Both the position numbers and the translations under genes were made by a program. Positions 21,991-32,639 of a DNA stretch of 64,000 nucleotides are shown here, piece after piece (position 1 is the first letter of the stretch; the number at the start of each line of letters is the position of its first letter). The DNA comes from Cunninghamia lanceolata (lineage: Eukaryota; Streptophyta; Pinopsida; Cupressales; Cupressaceae), in the NCBI GenBank assembly GCA_027924645.1, contig BSBN01000334.1:9108501-9172500 (forward strand). Direction: 5' to 3'. A model generated the notes under the pieces. It did no database searches, was not told the DNA's origin, and was given only the letters and a program-made list of their open reading frames with translations.

Positions 21991-22710
21991 AAAGTGGTTC
22001 TTTTAAATTATTTAAATTCATAAAATTTGTCACAACACATTTGATGTTGGTGTGTGATCAATTTGGTTGGTTTCTGCAAGAAGTTGATTTAAGTCCTCCC
22101 AAGTAGTTCATGTTCATTGGTCTTTGCCAGGAGCTAAAAACCTTTAAACAAACTATCTTGGTTAGGTTTCCTTCTTATCAAGATTAAACTTCCTTTCAGT
22201 TGCTCAAAATAGTTTAAGGGAATATCACTGGGATTTGGTAAGAAGAGTATAGTAACTTACAAACTTGCACATTTACATAAGGTGCAAACATTTCATGTTC
22301 CCAATAGTTAGAGTTAAGCTGAGAAGTAAACCAACCAATCCTATACATCTGTCTCCATAATCAACATTTATTCACTGACTCCATTCACCCAATAGATTAG
22401 GCACTGATTAGTTTCATAACTCTTTACACAAATTGAATTCACATCTTCTATACTTCAAGCTTTTATTAGGAATTAGAAAGCAAGCTATGCAATTTTCTCA
22501 CACCTGCGTGCCACAGTGAGTAAATTACCTCAATTAGAATCCATTTATATTTCCAAATCTTCCTTATTGATTAGGTACACCTGCCTAGGTTTGGCAGTGC
22601 CAAAAGAGTAGGGGATTTTGTTGTATAAACCCTGTTTTTTTGACCAAAAATGTATCAAAGGACTGGCACCCTCTTGTGGTCTAAAAACCTGTATTTTTTG
22701 AGAACCAACA

Positions 22711-22715
22711 CATCC
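22711..22715. repeat. Target-site duplication CATCC, right copy (insertion B)
   Basis: CATCC directly follows CCAACA, the right end of insertion B, and pairs with 18401-18405. Confidence 0.8.
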
Positions 22716-23030
22716 ATAGGCATAATATCATAGAAGACTTCATCATGATAAGATCTAGTATGAAATTTCACTAAGCATTGTTTACTCACCAGTACCTTAT
22801 GATCATCCTAAATCCATGCTATCTGATAGGGCTTAGGGTGTTTCAATCTTTCCAACTTCATCTTAGTCACCATCTCCTCTGACACTATATTATCTGAACT
22901 ACCACTATCAATTAGAACTTTACAATATTTACCTCTGGATTTGCATTTGGTTCCAAAAAAACTCTTCCTCTGTGGTGGTTCCTCATTTGTCTCTACTTGA
23001 AAAAGTGCTCTCCTCATCACCAGTGATTCT
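22716..23030 (-). pseudogene. Chromovirus A: protease
   Basis: On the minus strand, residues FFGTKCKSRGKYCKVLIDSG carry the retropepsin active-site DSG at 22901-22909, followed by SSDNIVSEEMV, then PKPYQIAWI and a TAG. The sequence runs on as VLVSKQCLVKFHTRSYHDEV and MPMDV up to the insertion boundary at 22711. The catalytic Asp is kept. The missing C-terminal piece lies at 18367-18405. Gag with its zinc knuckle is directly upstream in the same direction. Confidence 0.9.
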
Positions 23031-24060
23031 CCTTTCTGTTGTTTACCAACTAAACTAGGTGATCCAATAGGTTCTTCTTCAACATAAACTACTCTTCCAC
23101 TATTCTTTGTTCTCTTGCTTGCACTCCCTTGATTACACTCAAATTCTCTATGTCCTTCACCTCCACACTTGAAACAAGTGCCTCTAAATGTTCTCTTATC
23201 AAACCCTCTTCCTTCTCTTCTATTTCCTTCATTCTTATATGCACTAGGATTTCCTCTCTGGTAAAAATTTATGTCATCTCTCTAGTATGCACTATTATCT
23301 CTATCCTCCTTCTTGAAAGGGTTGTCAGGCTTGTTCTACTCTGTAAATGATCTATCTCCTCTAGAGAATGTTTTGCCTCTCTAAAATTTACCTCCTTTAC
23401 CTCTTTGTCTCTGATCATGTCTCTTATTCAACTTCTCTTCAACTTTCAGTACAAACTGATATGCTTTGTCCAAAGATGTCATCCTTACCAAACTTAGTTC
23501 TTCTTAAATGTTCAATCTTAGTCCATTGATGTATCTAGCCACTTTCTCTTTGCTTGCTTCACTATGTCCTGTCCTTATGATCATCTTATGAAATTCATCA
23601 GTATATTCCTTCACAGATTTCTCCTCTTGTCTCAGGTTTTGTAATCTTTTCAACTATTCTAATTCACAGTCAGCAGATATAAACTAATTCTTCAATTTTG
23701 TCACCATCCTATCCTATTTTTTAATTTTCTCTTTTCCTCTTCTATTTCTATCCAAATGAACATCTTTCCACCATATAGCATCATGTCCTTTCAACTTTAT
23801 GTTTGCAAATTTTACCTTCTATGGATCTTCAACTTCTTCATACTCAAAGTATTCTTCCATGTCATTTATCCAATCAATCAATTCTTCAGGGTTCAAATTA
23901 CTAGTGTAGTTTTGTACTTCAACTCTAGGTCTCTTTCCAATCTTTGAAATAGCTCACAACATTTTTACTTGATCTGATTCTTCTTCTTCATCGCCTCCTA
24001 GGGTTTTGCCAATTTGCTCAACATATTGAAATTCCTCTTCATCATCACTTTCAACATTAT
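23031..24060 (-). pseudogene. Chromovirus A: Gag, N-terminally truncated
   Basis: Reading from 24060 leftward: acidic NNVESDDEEEF, then the retrotransposon-gag core (NPEELIDWINDMEEYFEYEE, HDAIWWKD at about 23740-23900), LRQEEKSVKEYTDEFHKM (23590-23650), a basic RGG-like stretch, and a perfect CCHC zinc knuckle CFKCGGEGHREFEC at 23135-23176 (C-x2-C-x4-H-x4-C). Gag forms the particle and binds element RNA. About eight in-frame stops are present. The N-terminus is cut at 24060, where the LTR of element C starts. By comparison with the gag of element D, about 60-80 residues and the 5' LTR are missing on that side. Confidence 0.9.
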
Positions 24061-24252
24061 TGTTGATAACTGAGACTGAGGGGTGAATCAATTATCTTAA
24101 TTATTTCAGCTTTCTAAATTTCCTTATCAATTCATGCCACATTAAATTAAATAAGAAAACATAACCATGAAATGGAAATAACATCAATACACATAACACA
24201 ATGATTTTGATGTGGAAAACCTTGTTAGGGGAAAAACCACGGGGTGATTAAC
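24061..24252 (-). repeat. Element C LTR, inner part (separated from 31464-32361 by element D)
   Basis: The left edge is TGTTGATAACTGAG at 24061, so on the minus strand the LTR ends in ATCAACA. It interrupts the gag of chromovirus A. At 24248-24252 the bases TTAAC form the target site of element D, and the LTR resumes at 31469 after the second TTAAC. With 31464-32361 it adds up to an LTR of about 1,085 bp with TGTTG...CAACA-type ends. Confidence 0.75.
24248..24252. repeat. Target-site duplication TTAAC, left copy (element D)
   Basis: TTAAC immediately precedes TGATGCAG, the left end of D; an identical copy is at 31464-31468. Confidence 0.92.
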
Positions 24253-25606
24253 TGATGCAGAGTTGCTTCTCCAACCCCTAAGGCTTCTCCAACACCTTAT
24301 GATAGGTCAACAAACACCTCCTATGTAGTTGGTTTGATTCCCAACTTCCCAAAACTCTCCAACCTATACTTTGATTAGTAAGGCTACTAGCCCTCCAAAC
24401 TAGGTTTTCTCAACAAAACTTGACAAAATCCCAAATGACGAGGCAAGAAAATTATGGTTTTAGATACCCTTTATGGGACCCTATCAAACTCCCAAGTCTC
24501 CTATTCCAACCCCACTCCAGCAATCTAGAACACTCATTTAGTCTTCTAGGCCTAATTGATCAATTTAGGCTAGGTTACAAAGCAAGTGCTCAAAATTGGG
24601 TGCATATGTCAGGGGTAGGAATTTGGAATGCTTCTACCATGTCCCTACAACACAAATCCATCATTTATTTGCTCACCCTAATAGGATTCTATCATCTACA
24701 GCCTCAAATAGCATGAAATTGGCCAAATACAATAAAATACTTGACCTAGGGCATCACCTTAAAAATTAAAAATAGCATCTCCCAGCAAAATGCTTTTGGA
24801 ATCCTATAATACACATCCCTAGACTACATTTCACCAGTTTTTGTGAATTTTCACTTGTGGGAATGCATTCTAGGGCCAGATTTCTATGGCTGCCCTAGAA
24901 AATAGGGTTTCTAGACCTGTTTTGAAAGAAAAATCAATAACTTTTGATCTAGACCACTTCAACACCTCAAACTAGTTGAATTCGAACCCTGACTCAGTCT
25001 AGTTTCAGAAAAAGTACATTTTCTCACTTGTAAAATCCATACAGGCCATACACAGCTAGAAAAACAAGGAAAAATAGTTAGTTTTCTTTATTTTTGTACC
25101 CAAATTCTGTACAAAAACTTTCTCCTCCGTACTGGAGCAATATGTCCTCCATATCAACCTATCCAAGTTGGTATACAATTTCTACAAATAGTTTTAATAA
25201 CCAAAATGAAGTTGCAACCAGTCAATGTGTCATTGACACCATTGACAACACTTGACACTATGGCATTTTTGGCCTTAACACAAAGAAACTGATTGGTTTA
25301 ACTTGTGTAATGGATCTCAAATGACCAACATACTCCCTAAAACATGACAAAACACAAAAATAATAAAAAAAACTCAAAAACCAATCCTTAGACCTTCTAG
25401 GCCTGATTGGTACAATAAGGATCCAAGTGGACTAAGCATGATTGAGGTTTATATGATTACCCCAATCATCTTGACCACACAAGAGGACCTTACATCCATG
25501 GCTACAGCCTTATTATAGATCACATTAAACAAAAACCACAACCTTTCAAAAAAAAATGCAATCAAAATGATCTTGGAATCAAGGTGCTCCTAGGTGCCCT
25601 TCACCA
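24253..25606 (-). repeat. Element D 3' LTR
   Basis: 1,354 bp, aligned over its whole length with 29998-31463. It is shorter than the other copy mainly because about 125 bp near its left edge (after TGATGCAGAG) are missing, and it has a smaller extra segment of about 18 bp near 24705-24725. Its inner edge lies 11 bp from the stop codon of the pol frame. Confidence 0.92.
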
Positions 25607-25617
25607 TACACCGACTG

Positions 25618-25870
25618 TCAAACAGAACTCAAGTCTCTTAAGTTAGGAATGTTATCAAATGTTAAACCTACCTTCTCAATGTCTACTCTACTCATCCAAG
25701 TGGCATCCTCTTGAGGTTTGTATAGCCACTTCACCAAGTATTCATTATAGGTGTGCCTCCTGGTTTGTTTTGCAATCCGCTTATCCAAAATGCACTCAAT
25801 TTGATTTGGAGATGCAGGAATGAGTTCCTGGAGTGTCTAATTAGTTTGATCTTCTTCAATAGTAGTCTAA
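25618..25870 (-). pseudogene. Element D: chromodomain at the integrase C-terminus
   Basis: After the stop that ends the 25867-26406 frame, the minus strand still reads IECILDKRIAKQTRRHTYNE, YLVKWLYKPQEDATWM and SRVDIEKVG. This is the chromodomain pattern: a basic first strand, Y-L-V-K-W, then a W in the E-x-A/T-T-W position. In chromoviruses this domain follows integrase and directs insertion to particular chromatin. The stop codon is at 25618-25620, almost at the LTR. Confidence 0.85.
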
Positions 25871-27269
25871 GGATCAGTTCCTTTATAGGGATAAAGGTCT
25901 AAAACATTAAAAATAGGAGACAAAGCAATGCCATCTGGAAGTCTGATTTTGTAGGCATTTTCTCCACATTTCTTGAGCACTTCACAAGGCCCAATCTTCT
26001 TCATGAGCAGCTTGGTATGTTTACCTACAGGGAGCATCTCCTTCTTCAGATGGACCATTACCAAATCCCCTTCTTTGAATTGCAAATCCCTTCTTTTCTT
26101 GTCAGCAAACTGTTTGTACTTCTGAGAAGTGGACAGCAATATATGTTGTACTTGTTCATGGACATCTTTCATGACTTGAACGAAGTCTTCAGCCAATGCA
26201 CTACTATTTTCTAGTCCTTTAACCTCCCTAAGTTCCAAAATACCCCTTGGGTGAGTGCCAGAAAAAATTTGGAAAGGAGATAGACCGGTGCTTCTATTGA
26301 CAGTGTCATTGTATAAGAACTCTGCCTGAGCCAAAATTGAATCCCAACTAGCACCCTGCTCCTTTGTTAAGCATCTTAGGAGGTTTCCAAGTGACCTATT
26401 AATCACCTCTATTTGTCCATCAGACTGAGGGTGATAGGCAGATGATAAGGACAGATTTGTACCTAGTCTCTTCCAAAGTGTCCTCTAGAAGTGTCCTATG
26501 AACTTGGGGTCTCTATCTGAGATTATGGACAAAGTAAACCATGTAGCCTGACTATTTCTTTGAAGAAAAGACCTACTATGTGTGAGGCATCATGTGTGGT
26601 TCTACATGGGATGAAGTGAGCCATTTTTGAGAACCTATCAACAACTGCAAAGATGCTATCATGTCCATTCTTGGTCCTGGGAAAACCAAGTACAAAGTCC
26701 ATGCTTATGGAATCCCAAGGCTTTGAAGGAATAGGTAGAGGAGTGTATAAACCTGCATTTGATGTATGCTGCTTTGCTCTTTGGCAAATTTGACAAGTTT
26801 CAACAAACTTCCTTACATCGGTTGGCAATTTTGGCCAAAAATAATACCTCCTAACCAATTCTAGGGTCTTATCAATACCAAAGTGGCCTGACATGCTACC
26901 ACAATGCTTTTCCCTGATTATATTCTCTCTAACAGACCCTCTTGGGATACACAACATGCTACCCTTGAAAAGATATCCATCTTGCAACAAAAAATTAGAA
27001 AAATTAGTATTATACCTTCCTGTCATGGCCTTGCAAGATAGGTATGGCTCTTTGAAGTCTTCATCTGCTGCATACTGATCTTTGATTGCATGAATACCTA
27101 TACTTTCCAACTGTATGGTCTGTACAACAAGATTCCTCCTACTTAAGGCATTGGCTACCTTATTGGCCACTCCTTTCTTATGTTTTATGGAGAAGGTGTA
27201 TGCTTGGATGTACTCCATCCACTTGACATGTCTGTGGTTTAATTTCTGCTTCCTGTTCAAGAAGCTCAA
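25867..27269 (-). pseudogene. Element D: RNase H tail and integrase
   Basis: Frame 26523-27269 holds the RNase H tail (KHKKGVANKVANALSRR), the HHCC zinc finger (REKHCGSMSGHFG; CQICQ) and the first part of the core with the first Asp in SMDFVLGF. After a frameshift near 26525 the second Asp is seen in ISDRDPKF, and a TAG at about 26487 precedes SDGQIEVINRSLG (about 26390-26425) with the catalytic Glu. Frame 25867-26406 then runs through the core end and the C-terminal GPY-type region (GPCEVLKKCGENAYKIRL). All three acidic catalytic residues are conserved, in contrast to elements 1 and E, but the frame is broken. Confidence 0.93.
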
Positions 27270-27279
27270 TGCATGGTTA

Positions 27280-28749
27280 TCAGTAAAAAACTATAAATTC
27301 CTTTGGCAATAAGTAGTGTCTCCATTTCCTCAATGAGTAAACCATGGCATATAACTCTAGATCATAGGTGGAGTAGTTTTGTTTTGCCTCATTTAACTTT
27401 TCACTAAAGAAGGCTACAGGCTTCCCATCTTGACTTAGGACTCCCCCAATAGCCCTCTTACTTGCATCACACTCTACCACAAAGACCTTGTCAAAATTAG
27501 GTAGCACTAGGACTGGTTTTTCTGAAATTTTTTTCTTTAATAGTTCAAAGGCTTGAGTGGCCTCATTTGTCCACACAAATACACATTTCTTGCCCCCTTT
27601 TATGGTGTCAACAAGTGGAGCACAAATGCCACTAAACCCTCTAATGAACTTTCTATAAAATCTACACAAACCATGGAAACTCCTTACCTTCGAGGCTATT
27701 GTAGGTGTTGGCCAATTAAGAATGGCTTCAACCTTACTTGGATCCATTTTTAGGCTGTCCTTGAAGATGACAAACCCTAAGAATATCAACTCTTCTTGTA
27801 GGAAGACACATTTGTCAAGATTGATTCTCAACTTCTCCTCTTGAAGCCTCCTGAGCACTTGATGGATATGCCTTGTGTGTTCTTCCTTGCTATCACTGAT
27901 AGTAATCTTGTTGATGGCCTTGGAATTAGTGCATAGTCTCCATGTTCCTTCCTTCTTGGGTGCAAGTATTGCAGGTACTACACATGGACTAATACTCCTC
28001 CTGATAAGCCCTCTATCCGACAAGTCTTGGATTTGTTTTGCCACTTCAACATTTTTCTCTAGAGTCAACTTGTATGCTGCTTGGTTTGGTAGGTTGGATC
28101 CAGGGATGAGATCAATGCAATGACTAATCTCCCTCTTTGGTGGAAGAGCATCCTTACTCTCATCAGCTATGACATCATGAAACCTTTCCAATAGTTCTTC
28201 CACTTCTCTTGGGCCAATCCTCCTAAGAGATTGCTGCACCTTGGCCTTCTTGGGATTCACATCCTTGGGCTTGAGGACTACTGCAAAACATGGCAGTTTC
28301 TCTTCCTTGAGGTTAGCTAAAAACTCTTTTTCACCTACCAACATAACTGAACTAGAAATGACCTTCTCTTTGCAATCATCAATCAAAGGAGTAATTGTGA
28401 AATTTTCACCATTCTTAGACAAATGAATCACATTTTTCTTACCATCATGTTGGGCACTTGTGTCATGTTTCCAAGGCCTTCCAAGAAGAAGGTGGCATGC
28501 ATCCATATCCACTATCTCACAAAGAACCTTATCATGGTATTCACCTATCTTGAATTCAACCCAACATTGCTCTTTCACCACAATTTGTTGTTCCTTGGTT
28601 AGCCAAAAGACTCTATAGGGGTTAGGATGAGGCATTCTTTCCAATCCTAACTTAGTCACCATTTCATTAAAAGCCAAATTTTTAGAAGAACCTGAATCAA
28701 CTATTACCTTGCACACTTTTCCTTTCACCTTGCAAGTGGTTCTGAACAA
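27280..28749 (-). pseudogene. Element D: protease, RT with internal deletion, RNase H start (489-codon open frame)
   Basis: The frame is open for 489 codons. Protease: [17 protein letters not shown] with DSG at 28690-28698, and LLLGRPW. RT starts with [17 protein letters not shown] and INKITI, then at about 27893 jumps straight to [18 protein letters not shown]. Compared with element A, about 105-110 residues are missing, including MPFGLTNAP and the YLDD box, yet the frame is kept. The connection ([14 protein letters not shown]) and RNase H ([39 protein letters not shown]) follow. Without the palm catalytic residues no DNA synthesis is possible. D must have lost this part after insertion, or was copied by another element's RT. 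Confidence 0.93.
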
Positions 28750-28764
28750 GTTGTTTCTTTGGGG

Positions 28765-29973
28765 CTACTCCTTGGTGGCTGGCATGATGAGTGATCTATT
28801 AAACATGATGCATTCTCCACTCTTAGGTGCAAAAGACTTGGAAGAGGTTGTTTGGTATGATGTGGTGCTTTGACAGTCCTCTTCTTGAAGGAGTTGCACC
28901 CTTCTCTCTTTCTGATTTGCAGTAGTGTTTCCCATCTTCTCCGGGCATCTAAAGGACTGATGTCCAATCTGATTGCAAGAGAAACACCTTCCAGTAAACA
29001 CATTGGGACTTTTGCCCCCACTTCTTCCTCTACCATTGCCTCTCCCTCTAAACTAACCCTTATCAACACTATTTCTGTCAGCCTGTCCTTGGCTGCCTTC
29101 TTGGTATCTAGGAAAGTTATCTTTGTTTTGAAATCTTCCCCTACCTCTAAAATTCATATTACCTCTGCCTTTGCTGGATGAATCACCTTATCTCCTTTGT
29201 TTGTCCTCAATCCTCAATGCCATTTGAAAACACTTATGGACTGTCTCCGGGTTAAAGAGAGTTAATTCATCTTGAATGGAGAACTTGAGGCCATTGAGAT
29301 ACCTTGCAAGCTTCTATTTTTCATTCTCAGGCATCTTGGCTTTCAATGTCATCTTGTGAAACTCCTTTGTGTAGGTGCTCATGTCCATGTCCTTCTGTCT
29401 CAAGTTGTGCAACTTCTTGTTCAAGTTGACTTCATAATCCTCAGGGACAAATTGCTTCTTGATTTCAAGTACCATCTTTCTCCATGTAGAGATAGGATTC
29501 CTATCATCTTCTATCCTTTCATTTTGAATAAAATTCCACCAACTCAAGGCTGGCCCTTTCATTCTTGATTTGGCAATCCTCACTTTCTGATTTTCTGCCA
29601 CTTCCTCACATTCAAAATAGTTCTCCATTTCCTCAATCCAATCAAGGCACTCCTCTGGATTCATCTTACCAGGAAACATAGGTAAGTCTGCCTTAGTGTC
29701 CTTCCTACTCAACTTTCCAAGTGCATCTAGGAATTGTCTCTCTAACATGCCTCCTTGTGGCTCTTCCATTGGTACTTCTTCTTTCTCATCTTGATCCTTT
29801 TCATCTGAATCCAAGATGACCTCTGGCTTCTTCTTCTTGTCTTTGTCTTTCTTCAACTTTTCTATCTCTGGCTCCATCCTTTTGTTCTTGGCTGCTTGTT
29901 CTCTCACTATCTTTGCCAATTTGGCATTTGTCACATTTGAAGGAATTTCTTCCTCTTCTTCTCTATCTCCCAT
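28765..29973 (-). pseudogene. Element D: Gag
   Basis: The start ATG (MGDREEEEEIPS) at 29973 lies 8 bases downstream of the primer binding site, so it is the natural gag start. An earlier in-frame ATG at 30015 would lie in the LTR and is not used here. Acidic and lysine-rich N-terminus, then the gag core (NPEECLDWIEEMENYFECEE, LSWWNFIQ), FHKMTLKAKMPENEK and a stop at about 29312. Past two to three more stops come a basic Arg/Gly-rich stretch and the zinc knuckle CFSCNQIGHQSFRC at 28945-28986 (C-x2-C-x4-H-x4-C). Gag and protease share one frame, as in many plant chromoviruses, with single Gag-Pol translation. Confidence 0.93.
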
Positions 29974-29980
29974 CTCTTTG

Positions 29981-29995
29981 ATGGCTCTAATACCA
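29981..29995 (-). promoter_or_regulatory. Primer binding site of element D (initiator Met tRNA)
   Basis: The minus strand reads TGGTATTAGAGCCAT two bases inside the LTR, one mismatch from the usual plant TGGTATCAGAGC site complementary to the 3' end of initiator Met tRNA. It primes minus-strand cDNA and fixes the element's 5' side at the right. Confidence 0.9.
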
Positions 29996-29997
29996 CC

Positions 29998-31463
29998 TGA
30001 TGCAGAGTAGCACAAGGGAAGGTATCAACACAAGATAAGTTTGGTTTGTTCTCCTTAGCCCACTCACCCACTTCACTCCTTCAATCCAACACAATCAAAG
30101 GCACATTCAAGGCATATGAAGGATTTGATGTCCAGACTATTGTCCAACCCCTAAGGCTTCTCCAACACCTTTAGATAGGTCAACAAACACCTCCTATGTA
30201 GTTGGTTTGATTCCCAACTTCCCAAAACTCTCCAACCTATACTTTGACTAGTAATGCTACTAGCCCTCCAAACTAGGTTTTCTCAACAAAACATGACAAA
30301 ATCCCAAATGACTAGGCAAGAAAAATATGGTTTTAGATACCCTTTATGGGACCCTATCAAACTCCCAAGTCTCCTATTCCAACTCCACTCCAGCAATCCA
30401 GAACACTCTTTTGGTCTTCTAGGCCTAATTGATCAATTTAGGCTAGGTTACAAAGCAAGTGCTCAAAATTGGGTGCATAGGTTAGGGGCAGGAATTTAGA
30501 CTGCTTCTACCATGTCCCTACAACACAAATCCATCATTTATTTGCTTGCCCTAATAGGATTCTATCATCTACAACCTCAAATATACAATGAAATACTTGA
30601 CCTAGGGCATCACCTTAAAAATTGAAAACAACATCTCCTAGAAAAATGATTTTGGAATCCTATAATACACATCCCTAGTCTGCATTTCACCAGTTTTTGT
30701 GAATTTTCACTAGTGGGAATGCATTCTAGGGCCGGATTTCAATGGTTGCCCTAGAAAACAAGGTTTCTAGACCTGTTTTGAAAGAAAAATTAATAACTTC
30801 TGATCTCGACCACTTCAAGACCTCAAACTAGTTGCATTCAAACCCTGACTCAGTCTAGTTTTAGAAAAAGTACATTTTCTCACTTGTAAAATCCATACAG
30901 GCTATACACAGCAAGAAAAATAGGGAAAAATAGTCTTTTTTCTTGAATTTTTGTGCCCAAATTCTATACAAAAACTTTCTCCTCCATACTGAAGCAATAT
31001 GTCCTCCATATCAACCTATCTAGGTTGGTATACAATTTCTACAAATAATTTTAATAACCAAAATAAAGTTGCAACCGGTCAATGTGTCATTGACACCATT
31101 GACAACACTTGACACTATGGCATTTTTGGCCTTAACACAAAGAAACTGATTGGTTTAATTTGTGTAATGGATCTCAAATGACCAACATACTCCCTAAAAC
31201 ATGAAAAAACACACAAAAAAAAAAAAAAAACTCAAAAACCAATCCTTAGACCTTCTAGGCCTGATTGGAACAACAAGGATCCAAGTGGACTAAGCATGAT
31301 TGAGGTTTATATGATTACCCCAATCATCTTGACCACACAAGAGGATCTTACATCCATGGCTATAGCCTTATTACAGATTGCATTAAACAAAAACCACAAC
31401 CTTTCCAAAAAAATGCAATCAAAATGATCTTGGAATCAAGGTGCTCCTAGGTGCCTTGCACCA
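29998..31463 (-). repeat. Element D 5' LTR
   Basis: 1,466 bp, begins (plus strand) with TGATGCAG next to the primer binding site and ends with CACCA at the target-site duplication. It keeps a segment of about 125 bp (about 30010-30150) that is absent from the 3' LTR and carries a run of A bases near 31205-31225. Confidence 0.93.
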
Positions 31464-31468
31464 TTAAC
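31464..31468. repeat. Target-site duplication TTAAC, right copy (element D)
   Basis: TTAAC immediately follows CACCA, the right end of D, and matches 24248-24252. Confidence 0.92.
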
Positions 31469-32361
31469 CCAAGATTGTATTCTTTGTTAAAAGAATAAGA
31501 TAGTACAAAATGGCACTTGCCAATTAGGGCTCACTACCCAAGCACACTGCTCACAAGAGACTCACTTCCTACAATAGTTTATACAAGGAAACTAGATACT
31601 TGAACTGATGAGAAGCATCCACATATGCTAAGGTTTAGTTCCGGTTAAGCCCAATGTACTGATCTACTGCACTTCATTCTTACTCTCTTAGGTGCTGTTA
31701 TCCTGTTACATTCCAGACCTGTCTTACTACCTTCACACTGTTCTTCTTCTTTTCTTCGCACCTCACACTACACCAACCTTCACATCCAAATCTATCTGGT
31801 ATATATATCTGCACAAAGGATTTCATCCTCTTTCTAGTCGGCATCTGGAATAGTCAATATTTTTCCCATACTCTAGTCTGTCAGCTAAATCCTTGCTTAC
31901 CAAGTGATGCGAATCAAGGAGATACTTATAGAAGTCATCTAACATGTCGGCCAAACATGGATGATACCTTAAGAACCTTGATCACCATCAATATCTCATC
32001 CAAAAGAATTCTAATGCTCTGTCGGTCAGTTCTTCCTCTGTCTACTCTACCAAACTGAACCTCAATACTTAGATGCTCATATCTCTTCAGTCTTTCATCA
32101 CTGGAGGCTCAATCCCTGGAATCTATTAGTCAAGGTATTCCTATTGACTTGCCCAAGTCCATACTTTACAAACATACTTCCTCTAAGAGATCTGGACCTG
32201 ATTGTCGGACCTTGCTGCTTGCTCTGTTCTTGCTTATTAGACCAAAGTATTCTTCAATCTGACTTTTGGTAAAGATACACCATGTCCTGTGGATGTGTGG
32301 AATGGTCTTTGTTGCCATTAATGACAACACCAATGAAGCCACACAGTGTCTCTTGCCAACA
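31469..32361 (-). repeat. Element C LTR, outer part
   Basis: Continues the LTR interrupted at 24252. The right edge is CCAACA at 32356-32361, so on the minus strand the LTR begins TGTTGGCAAGAG directly after a purine tract. A TATA-like GGTATATATATC lies at about 31797-31808, in reverse TATATATACC. No coding content. Ends of TGTTG...CAACA type and this purine tract are common in plant Ty1/copia (for example SIRE-type) as well as some gypsy elements, so the superfamily of C is open. Confidence 0.75.
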
Positions 32362-32376
32362 ATCTCCCCCTTTGGC
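32362..32376 (-). promoter_or_regulatory. Polypurine tract of element C
   Basis: The minus strand reads GCCAAAGGGGGAGAT immediately before TGTTGG, the LTR start: the primer for plus-strand cDNA synthesis. This shows that the LTR at 24061-32361 is the 3' LTR of a minus-strand element whose interior extends to the right. Confidence 0.85.
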
Positions 32377-32639
32377 ATTGATGGCGACACTTAGTGAAAA
32401 ATGGCTAAGTGTCACAGTACACTCCCCCTTGGCTGATGCTCTGTTCTAATGTACATTTTTCCAGAGCTCCCCCTTAGCTGGATTCCACATTTTTCACTGC
32501 TCCTCACTCCCGCTTTGACATCAATTGAAAAGGGTGGGGTCTGCACACCAAAACTTGCAAAACTCAATCTATACTTAATCGCATAAGTATATTATCTAGT
32601 TATACTTTACATATACTTTAAGATATCTGCAAAAGTGTT

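Larger units (their letters stand above)
18406..22710. mobile_element. Insertion B (4,305 bp) with host gene fragments, splitting chromovirus A
   Basis: Element A's protease frame is interrupted exactly here: the minus-strand reading MPMDV ends at 22711 and resumes as DVCHILMGRPW at 18405. Both sides carry CATCC (18401-18405 and 22711-22715), as expected for a 5-bp target-site duplication; ACATCC, 6 bp, also matches. The termini are TATTGG on the left and CCAACA on the right, that is, TGTTGG...CCAACA with one change, the classic ends of an LTR retroelement. I could not see two matching LTRs. A TATA-bearing, LTR-like segment lies at about 21700-21990, so one LTR may be decayed or lost. The interior holds pieces of a CNOT1-like gene and a PPR gene. 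No RT or transposase was seen. Confidence 0.75.
24253..31463 (-). mobile_element. Element D: complete chromodomain Ty3/gypsy retrotransposon (7,211 bp)
   Basis: Two LTRs (24253-25606 and 29998-31463) in direct orientation flank a minus-strand gag-pol. The outer ends are TGATGCAG and CACCA, and both sides are flanked by TTAAC (24248-24252; 31464-31468), a perfect 5-bp target-site duplication. Next to the upstream LTR is a primer binding site for initiator Met tRNA. Domains in minus-strand order: gag with zinc knuckle, protease, RT, RNase H, integrase, chromodomain. D sits inside the LTR of element C, so it is the youngest of this nest. The LTRs differ at about 1 base in 20 by eye over 330 bp. 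RT has lost its catalytic core, so the copy is not autonomous. Confidence 0.95.

Noticed and set aside
18406..22710. Helitron or Pack-MULE carrying gene fragments
   Set aside because: Flanking 5-bp direct repeats exclude a classic Helitron, 9-bp duplications and long inverted ends of MULEs are not seen, and TGTTGG...CCAACA-type ends favour an LTR element.
25867..28749. Plus-strand frames such as 27875-28123 and 28241-28426
   Set aside because: They are antisense shadows of element D's pol on the minus strand.
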